From assembly GCA_028280415.1 (NCBI GenBank), contig JANQLV010000024.1, forward strand, positions 62,001 through 126,000: a DNA stretch of 64,000 nt, given 5' to 3'. Numbering within the stretch: the stretch's first letter is position 1; the number at the start of each line of letters is the position of its first letter. The position numbers and the translations under genes are program-made. The notes below the pieces were generated by a model, which was not told where the DNA came from, made no database searches, and saw only the letters and a program-made list of their open reading frames with translations. Below are positions 17,163 to 26,745 of this stretch, in pieces. Source of the stretch: Saprospiraceae bacterium. Its GTDB lineage: Bacteria; Bacteroidota; Bacteroidia; Chitinophagales; Saprospiraceae.

Positions 17163-18794
17163 TCAAACGGCGACCGCATTCAATGCTTCTCTTTGTTGCC
17201 GGATCCGGTCCGAATGAATATATTCATCGTAGCTTAACAAACTATCAATCATTCCGTTGGGCTTCAGTTCAATAATTCGGTTTGCTACAGTTTGCATTAT
17301 CTGATGATCATGCGAAGTAAAGATCATATTCCCTTTAAATTCAATCATCGCATTATTGAGGGTAGTAATCGATTCGAGATCAAGGTGGTTGGTAGGTTCA
17401 TCCAGCAATAAAAAATTCGGATGTTGCAACATTATTTTTGAAAGCATACAACGCACTTTCTCCCCTCCGGACAAAACACTCGATTTTTTGTGTACTTCTT
17501 CGCCAGAAAACAGCATGCGCCCCAGGAAACCACGGATAAACTGTTCATCTTTTTCTTCAGAAAATTGTCTTAACCAATTGATCAGGTCTAGATCATTTTC
17601 ATTAGAAAAATAGTGCTCATTTTCATTGGGTAAATATTCGTGCTTAATCGTCTGGCCAAATTCAATCAGCCCGGAGTCTGCTTCCTCAACTCCGGCAAGA
17701 ATATTGAAAAAGGCTGTCAAAGCCGTCGTATCCCGGCAGAGCAAAGCAATTTTTTCACCGTGGTTCATCGTGAAGTCAATATTGGAAAAATACATTCGTC
17801 CATCCGGAGCGCGCTTACTCAGATTACTAACACGCAGGATTTGATCCCCGGGCTCCCGTTCTACTTTGAAATGTATAAAAGGATATTTCCGGCTGGAAGG
17901 TTGAATTTCCTCGAGATTGATCTTTTCCAATGCTTTTTTTCTGCTTGTAGCCTGACGAGACTTGGAGGCGTTTGCGCTAAAGCGTTGGATAAACTCCAAT
18001 AGTTCTTTCCGCTTCTGTTCTTTTTTCTTGTTGTCGTTCGCAATTTGTCGCGCCATGAGCTGACTGGTTTCATACCAGAAAGTGTAATTACCCGTTGTGA
18101 TTCTGATTTTTCGATAATCAATATCCACGATATGCGTACATACCATATCCAGAAAATAACGATCGTGCGAGACAACTATAACGGTATTTTTGAAATCTGC
18201 CAGAAAATCGGATAACCAGCTTACGGTCAAAGCATCCAGGTCGTTGGTAGGCTCATCGAGAATCAGAATATCGGGATCTCCAAAAAGTGCCTGTGCCAGC
18301 AGTACCTTCACTTTATCTCCACCACTCAAATCTTTCATTTGTCTATAATGCAAGTCCTCCTTTACGCCCATATTGGAAAGTATTTCCGCGGCATCACTCT
18401 CTGCGGTCCATCCTCCCATTTCGCCATAGGTATTTTCCAGCTCTCCCGCGCGAATATTATCCGCTTCACTTGCATCAGGATTCATGTAAATGGCATCCTT
18501 TTCCACCTTGATATCATACATCTCTTTATGTCCCATAATCACTGTATCCAGTACCCTGAAATCCTCAAACTCAAAGTGATTCTGCTTGAGAACCGCCATG
18601 CGGTTTCCGGGCTCCAAATGTACAGAACCCTGATTAGGGTCAATCTCACCGGCCAGAATTTTTACAAAAGTAGATTTTCCAGCACCATTTGCTCCAATCA
18701 CTCCATAGCAGTTCCCACGTGTAAAATTGACATTTACTTCTTCAAATAATACCCGTTTTCCATATTGCAGTCCAAGATTCTTTGTACTTAGCAT
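17163..18794 (-). CDS. ABC-F ATPase, YbiT-like, with degenerate second P-loop
   Basis: A 543-residue duplicated ABC ATPase without membrane segments, of the ribosome-associated ABC-F family; the closest remembered relative is E. coli YbiT (VLDTVIMGHKEMYD and FSANASKSRQATSRKK are near-identical signatures). NBD1: Walker A GANGAGKST (34-42), signature LSGGDK (158-163), Walker B ILILDEPTND. NBD2 keeps LSGGEKVR (442-449) and LLLDEPTNHLD, but where a Walker A is expected (354-361) it reads CRDTTALT, with no GKS/T. The probable role is translation-factor-like gating of the ribosomal E site. It is preceded by a consensus Bacteroidota promoter. Confidence 0.92.
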   Translation of the reverse strand: MLSTKNLGLQYGKRVLFEEVNVNFTRGNCYGVIGANGAGKSTFVKILAGEIDPNQGSVHLEPGNRMAVLKQNHFEFEDFRVLDTVIMGHKEMYDIKVEKDAIYMNPDASEADNIRAGELENTYGEMGGWTAESDAAEILSNMGVKEDLHYRQMKDLSGGDKVKVLLAQALFGDPDILILDEPTNDLDALTVSWLSDFLADFKNTVIVVSHDRYFLDMVCTHIVDIDYRKIRITTGNYTFWYETSQLMARQIANDNKKKEQKRKELLEFIQRFSANASKSRQATSRKKALEKINLEEIQPSSRKYPFIHFKVEREPGDQILRVSNLSKRAPDGRMYFSNIDFTMNHGEKIALLCRDTTALTAFFNILAGVEEADSGLIEFGQTIKHEYLPNENEHYFSNENDLDLINWLRQFSEEKDEQFIRGFLGRMLFSGEEVHKKSSVLSGGEKVRCMLSKIMLQHPNFLLLDEPTNHLDLESITTLNNAMIEFKGNMIFTSHDHQIMQTVANRIIELKPNGMIDSLLSYDEYIHSDRIRQQREALNAVAV

Positions 18795-18866
18795 ATTTTT
18801 CTTTTTTTCTACATTAAAAAGCTAATTTCCGATATCCAAAGTTGATACCTGATCTATTTGCGGGCG

Positions 18867-18874
18867 CAAAGGTA
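18867..18874 (-). promoter_or_regulatory. -7 box for the ABC-F gene
   Basis: On the minus strand the sequence reads TACCTTTG followed by CGCCC, an exact TAnnTTTG match with the GC-rich tail often seen in Bacteroidota promoters, about 73 bases upstream of the start. No clear TTG -33 element is visible. Confidence 0.6.
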
Positions 18875-19021
18875 CGATTATTTTTAGCTGATTACTTTAA
18901 TTTACTGTTAAATACACTTGAAATCTGCCATTCTTAGCCTAAAATCGGTTATTCGGACGAAAAATAAGGTTACTCATCTTTTCGATATTCAGAAATCCAT
19001 AAAAAAGAAGACCTTTGTAGT

Positions 19022-20083
19022 ATGTCATTCAGAGTCTTTATACATATTGGCTTTTGGGTTTTCTTTGTGATGCTTTACGCTATTACAAAAGTTTTATTTG
19101 CTCCACCGCACCTTATGGAGCTGGCCCCATTAGCACGATTTTCGAGATATTTGCTGGCTGAATTATGTTTTTTCCCCTGGAAAATCCTTCCGTTTTATTT
19201 CGTATTCTATTATCTCGTACCAAAGTATTTTAGAAAGGGAGAATATTTCAAATTCGGGCTTTACGCTTTGATCAGTATTGTGATTTCTCTATTTGGACAC
19301 CGAACGATGGTCTTTCCAGTATCCACTTATATTTTTGGCGAACCGATTGATTTCAATGCTTATAGTTTAAAAAGGATTCTTTTTACCTCACTCGATATTT
19401 TACCCGCTATCGGTTTAGCCTCCACGATTAAGCTGCTGCGAAGCAGTGTCACTTCACAACAAAAACAACAGGAACTAGAGAAAGAAAAACTCAAGTCGGA
19501 ACTTAATTTTTTAAAGGCACAGACCAATCCTCATTTTCTGTTTAATACCCTTAACAACCTTTATGGATTGGCTCGAAAAAATGATACGAATACGGCTCCC
19601 TCGATCATGAAACTTTCGAATATCATGCGCTATATTTTATACGAATGCAGCGCTCCTACCGTACCCATTGAAAATGAAGTCATGATCATTGAAGATTATA
19701 TCCAATTAGAAAAATTGCGCTATGATGATCGTTTAAAAGTTCGATTCGAAAAATCAGTAGATAACTGGCAACAGGAAATTGCTTCTCTGATTTTATTGCC
19801 CTTTGTGGAAAATGCTTTCAAACATGGTGCAAGTGAATCCCGGGTAGATACTTATATCGATATACAGCTGGTCCTGAAAGATCATCATTTATCTTTTAAC
19901 ATAAAAAATACCAGAGATAGTGAAAATATAAAAACTTGCAATTCTCCAAGGGAGGGTATTGGTTTGAAAAATGTCAAACGACAATTAGAATTGGTTTATG
20001 ACTCTCAGTACTCATTGGAAATCCGCCCCGAAAAAAATACCTATTCCGTTGAATTATCAATGCATTTGAACCATGACAGCTAA
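19022..20083 (+). CDS. LytS/YehU-type sensor histidine kinase
   Basis: A 353-residue membrane kinase. Four membrane helices lie within residues 5-138; a short coiled coil (148-165) leads into the His_kinase domain with QTNPHFLFNTLNNL, phospho-acceptor His171, followed by a HATPase domain (LPFVENAFKHGA, then GIGLKNVKRQLE). The gene overlaps the LytTR response regulator by 11 bases, so the two form one translationally coupled unit. A near-consensus -7 (GACCTTTG, 19010-19017) lies 5 bases before the ATG, which would make the message almost leaderless. The signal is unknown. Confidence 0.92.
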   Translation: MSFRVFIHIGFWVFFVMLYAITKVLFAPPHLMELAPLARFSRYLLAELCFFPWKILPFYFVFYYLVPKYFRKGEYFKFGLYALISIVISLFGHRTMVFPVSTYIFGEPIDFNAYSLKRILFTSLDILPAIGLASTIKLLRSSVTSQQKQQELEKEKLKSELNFLKAQTNPHFLFNTLNNLYGLARKNDTNTAPSIMKLSNIMRYILYECSAPTVPIENEVMIIEDYIQLEKLRYDDRLKVRFEKSVDNWQQEIASLILLPFVENAFKHGASESRVDTYIDIQLVLKDHHLSFNIKNTRDSENIKTCNSPREGIGLKNVKRQLELVYDSQYSLEIRPEKNTYSVELSMHLNHDS

Positions 20084-20804
20084 TCAAAAATTAAATTGCC
20101 TGATTATTGAGGATGAACCTATTGCTGCTGAGGTTTTGAGTGATTATATTAATCAGATTTCCTTTCTCGAATTAAAAGGAGTATGTAAAGATGCACTCTA
20201 TGCTTTGGATATTCTGAAAAAGGAAAAGATCGATGTTATCTTTCTGGATATTCACCTTCCCAAGCTCAAAGGATTGGAGTTTTTAAAAATGCTGGAAGAA
20301 AAACCACAAACCATTCTGACCACGGCCTATCATCAGTATGCGCTGGATGCTTTCGAAGAAGATGTTGTCGATTATCTGCTGAAACCTATTGAGTTTTCCC
20401 GCTTTCTTAAAGCAGTCAACAAACTCAAGATGAAACAAAGATTAAAGGCTTTGAAAAAATCCAGCACAACGGATAACTCCAAATCTTATCAGTTTTTTAA
20501 TGTAAATAAGAAAATGGTCAAGGTTTTCAATAATGATATTCTTTATATCGAAAGCCTAAAGGATTACTCTCGCATTTATACCCGGGATACCTCCCTGATT
20601 ACGCGAAAGCAAATTGGAGAAATGGAAGAAATCTTCAAAGAAAAAAACTTTCTGAGAATACATCGCTCCTACATTGTGTCACTGGAAAGAGTACGGGCTT
20701 ATTCAAGTACCGAGGTCGAAGTAGATGGCCGGTCTTTACCAATTGGACGCAGCTATAAGGAGCTGGTAGCAAACGGGTTAAAAGCTTTTTTCCAGGGAGA
20801 ATAG
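20073..20804 (+). CDS. LytTR-family response regulator
   Basis: A 243-residue regulator: receiver domain at 8-120 with acidic pocket E13/D14, phospho-acceptor Asp59 (FLDIHLP), Thr in TTAYH and Lys in LLKPI; then a LytTR DNA-binding domain at about 140-240 (ILYIESLKDYSRIYT, LRIHRSYIVSL). It overlaps the sensor kinase gene and is its cognate partner. Targets are not identifiable here; the neighbouring genes on the other strand show no obvious direct-repeat LytTR site. Confidence 0.92.
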   Translation: MTANQKLNCLIIEDEPIAAEVLSDYINQISFLELKGVCKDALYALDILKKEKIDVIFLDIHLPKLKGLEFLKMLEEKPQTILTTAYHQYALDAFEEDVVDYLLKPIEFSRFLKAVNKLKMKQRLKALKKSSTTDNSKSYQFFNVNKKMVKVFNNDILYIESLKDYSRIYTRDTSLITRKQIGEMEEIFKEKNFLRIHRSYIVSLERVRAYSSTEVEVDGRSLPIGRSYKELVANGLKAFFQGE

Positions 20805-20823
20805 TTATTCCATTTGCAGCATT

Positions 20824-21816
20824 TTAATCGCAACGATCATTATAGGGCATAATCGTATAAAGACTTTCCAAAGATTCCAGGTGAGGCAGGTAATATTTTA
20901 CGAAAGCCTGAGGATCATAAGCAATCAAACCTCTGGGTAATTTACGCTCTTTCTTGTCCCGCCATTTCCAGGGCGCGCGGGCCTTGTCTTGATGGCTCCC
21001 TTCAAAAGTTCCACAGGAAGAAAATGTTTTCCCGTGATTACGCCGATCCCAAAGTCCCTTGTTTTTAAAAATATTAATCAACTCATAAGTAACTTGTCGG
21101 TCATTCGGTCCTTTGGGAGCACCTGCCGGAGTTTTGGTATCCGGAGCAGGATGATAGACGATTCCATCACCTCCTGGAAAATCATAATTATCTTCTGTCA
21201 CACAGTACATCCCGTGTCCTTTCGATTCCTGCCAGGTCTTGGGATGATACCTTCCATTGGTAAAATCAAACTTGATCGTTCCGTCATTTTCATAAACATG
21301 AAAATCATCATGTGCCTGTGAAATAATCGCTTTTAGGTCTCCAAAATTATCTTCGCTAAAAAACACGGGACGTCTGACTACTGTTAGAACACCTTCCATA
21401 TCATTTTCGTGATCTCCCCAGGATTTGAACGACCAATCTCTGGGATGGTAAAAAGCATAAATAATAAACCAGTAATCCGGCGTTTCTACCAATGAATAAT
21501 AGCAATAGGCTCTGAGATCCACTCCCGGCTGATCGAGATTGTCCCAGTTATTGGAAGTATCCCATTCACCGTCGTAATTGATCCTTGTGATATAATCTGA
21601 AACCCCGTTCAATCCACCTACCCGGCTGGTATTATGTACATCCTGATAATGTACCGGAGCCCAACGATGCACCAGATCATTATAGAATCTTTTGGAAGGT
21701 TTTGGTTGTAATAAATCCTTTTTATCACAGCCTGTATTAGCATTAAAGAGCAGGAGCAAAAAAGCTCCTATCAAAATTCTTGTAATCAAAAAGGTTCCTG
21801 AGGTAGAAGTCATCAT
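20824..21816 (-). CDS. Putative lipoprotein of unknown function
   Basis: A 330-residue protein. Residues 11-26 are hydrophobic and are followed by NTGC, a poor but possible lipobox with Cys at about 29. The body is rich in Trp, Tyr, Asp and His, with motifs such as HRWAPVHYQDVHN, YWFIIYAFYHPRDWS and DHENDMEGVL. The pattern (an APV-x-Y opening and a paired DHENDMEG) faintly resembles the Vps62/DUF946 group, but I cannot confirm it. Probably anchored in the periplasm or outer membrane. Convergent with the LytTR regulator with only 19 bases between stops. Confidence 0.7.
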   Translation of the reverse strand: MMTSTSGTFLITRILIGAFLLLLFNANTGCDKKDLLQPKPSKRFYNDLVHRWAPVHYQDVHNTSRVGGLNGVSDYITRINYDGEWDTSNNWDNLDQPGVDLRAYCYYSLVETPDYWFIIYAFYHPRDWSFKSWGDHENDMEGVLTVVRRPVFFSEDNFGDLKAIISQAHDDFHVYENDGTIKFDFTNGRYHPKTWQESKGHGMYCVTEDNYDFPGGDGIVYHPAPDTKTPAGAPKGPNDRQVTYELINIFKNKGLWDRRNHGKTFSSCGTFEGSHQDKARAPWKWRDKKERKLPRGLIAYDPQAFVKYYLPHLESLESLYTIMPYNDRCD

Positions 21817-22101
21817 TGAGCAAAATATTTCTTATACAGCTTTCCAAAATCACAGTTCTTCGCCAAAACTTGAAAATTATCTAATCTTTTCCGGCTTTTC
21901 AAGAGTATAGCCATATTTTCTTTCTATAATCCATTATTTTGCCAAATTATTTTCCATCAACGAACTTTAATAAATTTTTCGTCGTTTGAAAGACGCCCTT
22001 TAAGAAGCAAATTTTGACTGTTTAGGTTTATTGATGTAAGGGAGAAGAGCCATTATTAAGGAAGAAGGGCAAATAAGAAGATAAAAGCAGAGAAACAATA
22101 C

Positions 22102-22641
22102 TCATTGCCTCTGTTCCCGGCTTCTTTTATACAGTTTGGTAGCAATGTATAACACTAGTCCAAAAGCTATAACACCAAGAAAGGCATACAGTGTATTCAA
22201 TCCATTTTTTAAAACTGCCAACAAAACAATTGAGACCAGGAACAAAGTTGGAACTTCATTGAGTAATCGATACTGGAAAGAAGTGTATAAACGAATTCCT
22301 TTTTCCAGTTTTCGGATAACAGATTTGCAATAAAGATGATAAGCCAACAAAGCAAAAACCAGGCTAAGTTTGAGATGCATCCATCCCATTTTGAGATATT
22401 CTGGATTAAGGTAAAGCATTCCAAGACCTCCAATGAAGGTAATCATCATGGCCGGATTACAGATAATTTTATACACCCGCCATTGCATGATATTAAATTG
22501 CTTTTTCAAAATAGATTGTTCTGGCTCGGGTTTATCCAGTGCTTCTTCGTGGTAAACAAACATTCGTACCAGATAAAAGAGACCTGCAAACCAGGAAACA
22601 AATCCCACTATGTGTAATGCTTTCAGATAGAAAAGAGCCAT
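22102..22641 (-). CDS. hemJ: Protoporphyrinogen IX oxidase HemJ
   Basis: A 179-residue integral membrane protein with four to five helices matching the HemJ (UPF0093) family: HIVGFVSWFAGLFYLVRMFVYH near the N-terminus, QWRVYKIICNPAMMIT in the middle and MGWMHLKLSLVFALLAYH with the conserved Lys. It oxidises protoporphyrinogen IX to protoporphyrin IX in heme synthesis in organisms lacking HemG/HemY. The conserved His10 in the first helix is the likely heme or substrate ligand. No other heme genes are nearby. Confidence 0.92.
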   Translation of the reverse strand: MALFYLKALHIVGFVSWFAGLFYLVRMFVYHEEALDKPEPEQSILKKQFNIMQWRVYKIICNPAMMITFIGGLGMLYLNPEYLKMGWMHLKLSLVFALLAYHLYCKSVIRKLEKGIRLYTSFQYRLLNEVPTLFLVSIVLLAVLKNGLNTLYAFLGVIAFGLVLYIATKLYKRSREQRQ

Positions 22642-22766
22642 ACTTGTTGTTCGTTGTTCGCAATGAAAGGTACGATGAATTCGGTGTTTTAAAAAAAGTA
22701 AAATTGGAATTGACAGAAATATTACTCCAGTAAGGTATTGAGTAGTTCATTTCTATTTGGAAGTAG

Positions 22767-24074
22767 CTAAAAAACCTCCAGGTTATCGGACAGGTAATTG
22801 GTCGCGGGAGTTTTCCGAAGCATCCCTTTAAGTTGTAGAATCTCGATGAAGGTCAGACAAGCCTCTTTCTCAATTTTATAAAGCGTTCTTTCGTTTTTCA
22901 AAGCCATTTCCTTCATACTCAATAAAGCAAGCGGATGTAGATTAGTGGTATTTTTATATTTCTCAAAAAGACCTTCAAACCTATTCTCGGTAATCTGTCG
23001 ACGGATAAGCTTTGCTTCTTCTCTAAGCTTTGTAAAAGAAGCATTTAGCGCCGCAAGTTCATCTTCAATCTCCTTTTCCAATAAATCCATCTCAAACTCT
23101 TCATCCAGTTTATCCAGCAATGCCTCATTGATGTTAAGTCGATTGGTCGTTTTGGTCGGGATCTGTAAACCTAATCCAAAGGAAAACTCTCTTTGAATAT
23201 CGAGGTTATTCCTGCCTGCGTATTTCAATTGTACAAAATCCAGAAGTCGCCTGCTTTGAGCTTGTTCCAATTCGAATTCCAGTTGTTCTGCATCAATTTT
23301 CAGCATTTGTAAAGCCTCCTCCAGATTGGCAGAATTGATATTTGCTGTTTCATTTAAAACAAAATCCATTGTTTCTATACTGATCCAGTCACTGGTATCC
23401 AAAACCAATTGTGCACTTTCTTTACTCGCTAATTGCTCAATAATATAACTCCGTTGATTTTCCAGTTCAAAGATATCCCTTTCCAGTTCCTGTAAATCCT
23501 CATCGATTTTCAACAGATTAGTGATATCCGGGGTTTCAGCATTTGCCAGCATTTTTTCGAAAACCGTTTTGCGATCTTCCAAGATAATATTTTTTGCCTG
23601 ATAATACTCCAGTTCCATTTGCATATAATACCAATCGACCATCAGTTCATAGCGACGAAGCAATTCCGCTTCGCGGATCATTTCTGTTCTCAATTCATAA
23701 AAGCGAATATTATTATCAGTAATTCTGTCCTGAGCCTTTCGCGCTTTTTTATTATTAAAGCTAACCCGCAAGAGGTATTCTTGCCGGTTAAACGCCATCT
23801 CATCCGTTTCAGTTCGAAACTCCATCTCGTCAACCAGAGGCATTCCCTGTTCTACATTCTGTAAAAAATTACGTCCTTCCTGCAAAATTGAATAGCCTGG
23901 CAACTGGGAAAGATCGCTCAATATCTGCTTGCTTGAAATAACTCTCTGAGCAATCAAGGGATTAATTGCTTGTACGGTTAATAAAAAAACACAGCATAGC
24001 GATACTTTAAAAAGAGTGCTTAGCCCATGCCTGTCAATAAAAACACGAGTTATCCTGGCTTTAGAAGTTTTCAT
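22767..24074 (-). CDS. TolC-like outer-membrane efflux protein, divergent
   Basis: A 435-residue protein with a long N-terminal segment and a signal peptide (hydrophobic 24-36, ending LIAQ). Most of the chain is long amphipathic helix and coiled coil (about 95-190, 195-300 and 325-400), with little beta sequence. This is the helical-barrel layout of TolC-type channels, though only the Leu/Glu-rich hairpins support it. The start codon overlaps the stop of the HlyD-type gene (TAATG), so the two are translationally coupled. Assigned as the outer-membrane partner of that adaptor by context. Confidence 0.65.
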   Translation of the reverse strand: MKTSKARITRVFIDRHGLSTLFKVSLCCVFLLTVQAINPLIAQRVISSKQILSDLSQLPGYSILQEGRNFLQNVEQGMPLVDEMEFRTETDEMAFNRQEYLLRVSFNNKKARKAQDRITDNNIRFYELRTEMIREAELLRRYELMVDWYYMQMELEYYQAKNIILEDRKTVFEKMLANAETPDITNLLKIDEDLQELERDIFELENQRSYIIEQLASKESAQLVLDTSDWISIETMDFVLNETANINSANLEEALQMLKIDAEQLEFELEQAQSRRLLDFVQLKYAGRNNLDIQREFSFGLGLQIPTKTTNRLNINEALLDKLDEEFEMDLLEKEIEDELAALNASFTKLREEAKLIRRQITENRFEGLFEKYKNTTNLHPLALLSMKEMALKNERTLYKIEKEACLTFIEILQLKGMLRKTPATNYLSDNLEVF

Positions 24075-25174
24075 TATTTATTAACTGAAATGGAAGATTT
24101 AATTTTCTTTTCTTCTTTTTTAACCTTTTGATTAAAAATAGAAAATAAAGAAGCCAGGGAGTTACTACTTTGGGGGTTTAGGGAGTTGAGCATTACCTTT
24201 TCTTTTTGTAAGAAAGGATTATTAAAAGGAATCTGGATCATTACTTCACGCCCATAGGTTTTAATATCGGGCACCTTACGCAGACGCTCGGGAATTTCAA
24301 CAATACGAGAGCCCAGACCGATCACTTTCCCTTCAATTTTTTGCTCGGGATGCAAGGTTGAAGATACAATCAGACTATCGCCTTCTTCCACTTCCAAAAT
24401 CAGGCTTTCATGCACATAGCCTTTAACCAGGGTAGGATTTCTTTCGTAGAAATTAATTAAAGTTGAAAAGGCAGAAATATTTTCTCCTTCTTTGCAAAGG
24501 ATATTTCCAATCAAGCCATCTGAAGGAGCCCGAATAATCAACTGTTCCTGTTCATTTTTATAATAATCAATCTCCCCCTGTAATTTTTCTTTTTGCACCA
24601 GAGAAGGCTGGCCGATCGCGTTTAGTTCATTTTGTAGTTGGGCAATTTCCACATCAAAAGGCTGTACAGCCAATTTTAACTGATCCTGTAGTGATTTGAG
24701 TTTGACCTGATTAGGATTGTTTTCCTGATTAATCTCATTATCGTCCAGTGTCTTTAAATCCTCTAATAAACTTTGATTATACCTGATTGTAGCCTCCAGA
24801 TTTTTAATTTCTGCTTCAATAATTGATACTTTAGTTAACCTTCTGGATTTAAGCTGCTGGATTTGATCCAGTATATTTTGTTTCCTTTGTTGAGCCTCAA
24901 TACCTATGCGCTCTATATCAAAACCGGCATTATCAATTTTCAGATCAATCGCAGACTGCTTCACTTCCATCAATAATTGTCCCTTCACCACGGTCTGACC
25001 GGGTGTGACCAATATCTTGTGTATTAAAACATCTTTGTCATGGCTCAATTCCGTTTCTTTATTTTCAGCAAAACCATAAAAGAAAGCAGATGCTTTTCCA
25101 AGGTTGATGTTCATTTTAAACAAAAGATAGAAAAGCGGTATGACAGCAATGTATAATAGATTAATCCTTTTCAT
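24074..25174 (-). CDS. HlyD-type periplasmic adaptor (membrane fusion protein)
   Basis: A 366-residue adaptor: one N-terminal membrane helix (about 5-20), a split biotinyl-lipoyl domain (LIHKILVTPGQTVVKGQLLM at 51-70 and IIRAPSDGLIGNILCKEGE near 213-232), a long alpha-hairpin in between and a beta-barrel domain after it. Such proteins bridge inner-membrane pumps to TolC-like channels. It is coupled to the TolC-like gene; 263 bases upstream is a DUF4956 gene. No RND, MFS or ABC pump is encoded nearby, so the DUF4956 protein is the only candidate inner-membrane partner. Confidence 0.85.
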   Translation of the reverse strand: MKRINLLYIAVIPLFYLLFKMNINLGKASAFFYGFAENKETELSHDKDVLIHKILVTPGQTVVKGQLLMEVKQSAIDLKIDNAGFDIERIGIEAQQRKQNILDQIQQLKSRRLTKVSIIEAEIKNLEATIRYNQSLLEDLKTLDDNEINQENNPNQVKLKSLQDQLKLAVQPFDVEIAQLQNELNAIGQPSLVQKEKLQGEIDYYKNEQEQLIIRAPSDGLIGNILCKEGENISAFSTLINFYERNPTLVKGYVHESLILEVEEGDSLIVSSTLHPEQKIEGKVIGLGSRIVEIPERLRKVPDIKTYGREVMIQIPFNNPFLQKEKVMLNSLNPQSSNSLASLFSIFNQKVKKEEKKIKSSISVNK

Positions 25175-25437
25175 AAGGCATGATTGATTCTTGTTTATCC
25201 AATAGTGTATTTGAAAATTAGCATACCAACATGTTTTAATTGTATGTGCATTTTCAGTTCGGTTACGGTATCGATAATCAAGAGCTGAAGTAAAGTGATT
25301 ATGTATCTTAAAAACGGATGAAACCTTCGTCTTGATACATCTTTTGTCAATCCTTTTTGCTACTTAAGCGCTCAAATCGATACAAAATCGGTATCGAGGG
25401 GTAAAAATCAAGTAGGGTATTGTTTTTGAGCAACGAA

Positions 25438-26133
25438 TTATATATTTATCCCGGAATTGTTCTGAAAAATCAAGCCAAGCACTTTTAGTTCCGGAAACTT
25501 TTTTAATGCCATCATCAAATGCCCTCCTTTATAGGTATCCCGCAGTTTCAGGCGATATTCATATAATAGCAAATGCGCCTTTTTTTCACCGGGAAAAACC
25601 TTATAACTCATTAAAACATAGTTTTTACAATAAGAGTCCAGCAATTTTTCAAGCTCCGGAAAGGCTTCATAATCCCGTGGCACTTCAATACGCAGTGTCC
25701 CACTCAATGATTTTTTCCGGCTAAAGGAAGATATTCTTAATAAAAAAGCTGCTGCACAAAAACCAATAGTTCCTACAAAGGCAATTAAAAATCCAAAGAC
25801 TCCACAAGCAATCCCCGCAGCAATCGAGGCAAACATAAATACTATGTTTCGGGGATCCCGAACCGTCGTTCGAAACCGAATAATCGATAATGCCCCCAAC
25901 ATCCCCAATCCTCTTGCAACACTATCTCCAATTGCCTGAATAATGGTAGCAGCTACAATTGTAATCAAGACCATCGCCTGCAAAAAGTGATCCGGGCGAT
26001 CTACAGCCCTGCTTGTTTTTTCATAAGTGAATGCAATAATTACACCCAATAGTAGCGCACATAAAACCGTAAAGAATATCGCAATCAGTGTCGGATTGTC
26101 AGAATTATACTGTAAGGATGATATGTCGAACAT
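25438..26133 (-). CDS. DUF4956 family membrane protein
   Basis: A 231-residue inner-membrane protein with three or four helices in residues 15-135 and a soluble C-terminal domain of about 95 residues. The stretch SVARGLGMLGALSIIRFRT, followed by VRDPRNIVFMF, is the signature of DUF4956. Family members usually sit beside VTC-type polyphosphate polymerase or CotH genes; here the neighbours are an adaptor and a TolC-like gene. Function is unknown. A weak hairpin (25377-25397) downstream may separate it from the adaptor gene. Confidence 0.85.
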   Translation of the reverse strand: MFDISSLQYNSDNPTLIAIFFTVLCALLLGVIIAFTYEKTSRAVDRPDHFLQAMVLITIVAATIIQAIGDSVARGLGMLGALSIIRFRTTVRDPRNIVFMFASIAAGIACGVFGFLIAFVGTIGFCAAAFLLRISSFSRKKSLSGTLRIEVPRDYEAFPELEKLLDSYCKNYVLMSYKVFPGEKKAHLLLYEYRLKLRDTYKGGHLMMALKKFPELKVLGLIFQNNSGINI

Positions 26134-26745
26134 CAGGACTATCGTTTAATTTAGGTTAAATGCAATTAAGTATTAACCAAAATAAGAAATCCCTATTTTT
26201 TTCAACCCTTTATCAGAAAATCTGTAAGAATCAAACAAAAATGGGCACTTCCAACTTAGTCAACACGTTGGTCAAATTTTATTGTACAATACTAGATTCA
26301 ACAACGTAAACTAACTACTTTTTTACCTAAAATAGTTTTCTCATTTCTCAATGTTAAGCCAAAGTTAAGTTTTAGTTAATTAAAATGTTCAAAATATTCG
26401 ACATAAAAACAAATATTTTTTTATTAGATAAGTTAAAAATCGTCCCAAAAGGCTTAAAAATTGCCCTTCTTATAACAATTTAATGACGAGTCAGATACTG
26501 CCCTTATTGCGCAAAGCATCTATGACCGCTGGCCCCAGACTTGAATTCAATATTTAAAACTTGATCTAACCGTATCCGGACGCAGGAATCAGTACGTTCT
26601 TTGTTAAATCATTGTACTAACTGTCTACTTATTATTTAAAACAATAATATTCAGATGCAGCATAAAATCCATTTTTAGCAAAACCTAAAAAGAGGATTTC
26701 AAAATATTTTAATTTTCTCACTATTTTCGCCCAAAATCTAAAACT
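26134..26745. other. 612-base divergent intergenic region
   Basis: This gap lies between the DUF4956 gene (minus) and the FG-GAP gene (plus) and holds both promoters. TATTTTCG near 26721 is one base off the TAnnTTTG consensus and 20 bases before the FG-GAP ATG. Most of the sequence is very AT-rich; 26480-26600 is less so but has no convincing ORF (longest is 24 codons from 26483). No hairpin terminator, repeat family or structured RNA was recognised. Confidence 0.4.

Noticed and set aside
25377-25397. TCGATAC/GTATCGA hairpin between the DUF4956 and adaptor genes as a terminator.
   Set aside because: The stem is seven base pairs and there is no U-tract; too weak to list as a feature on its own.
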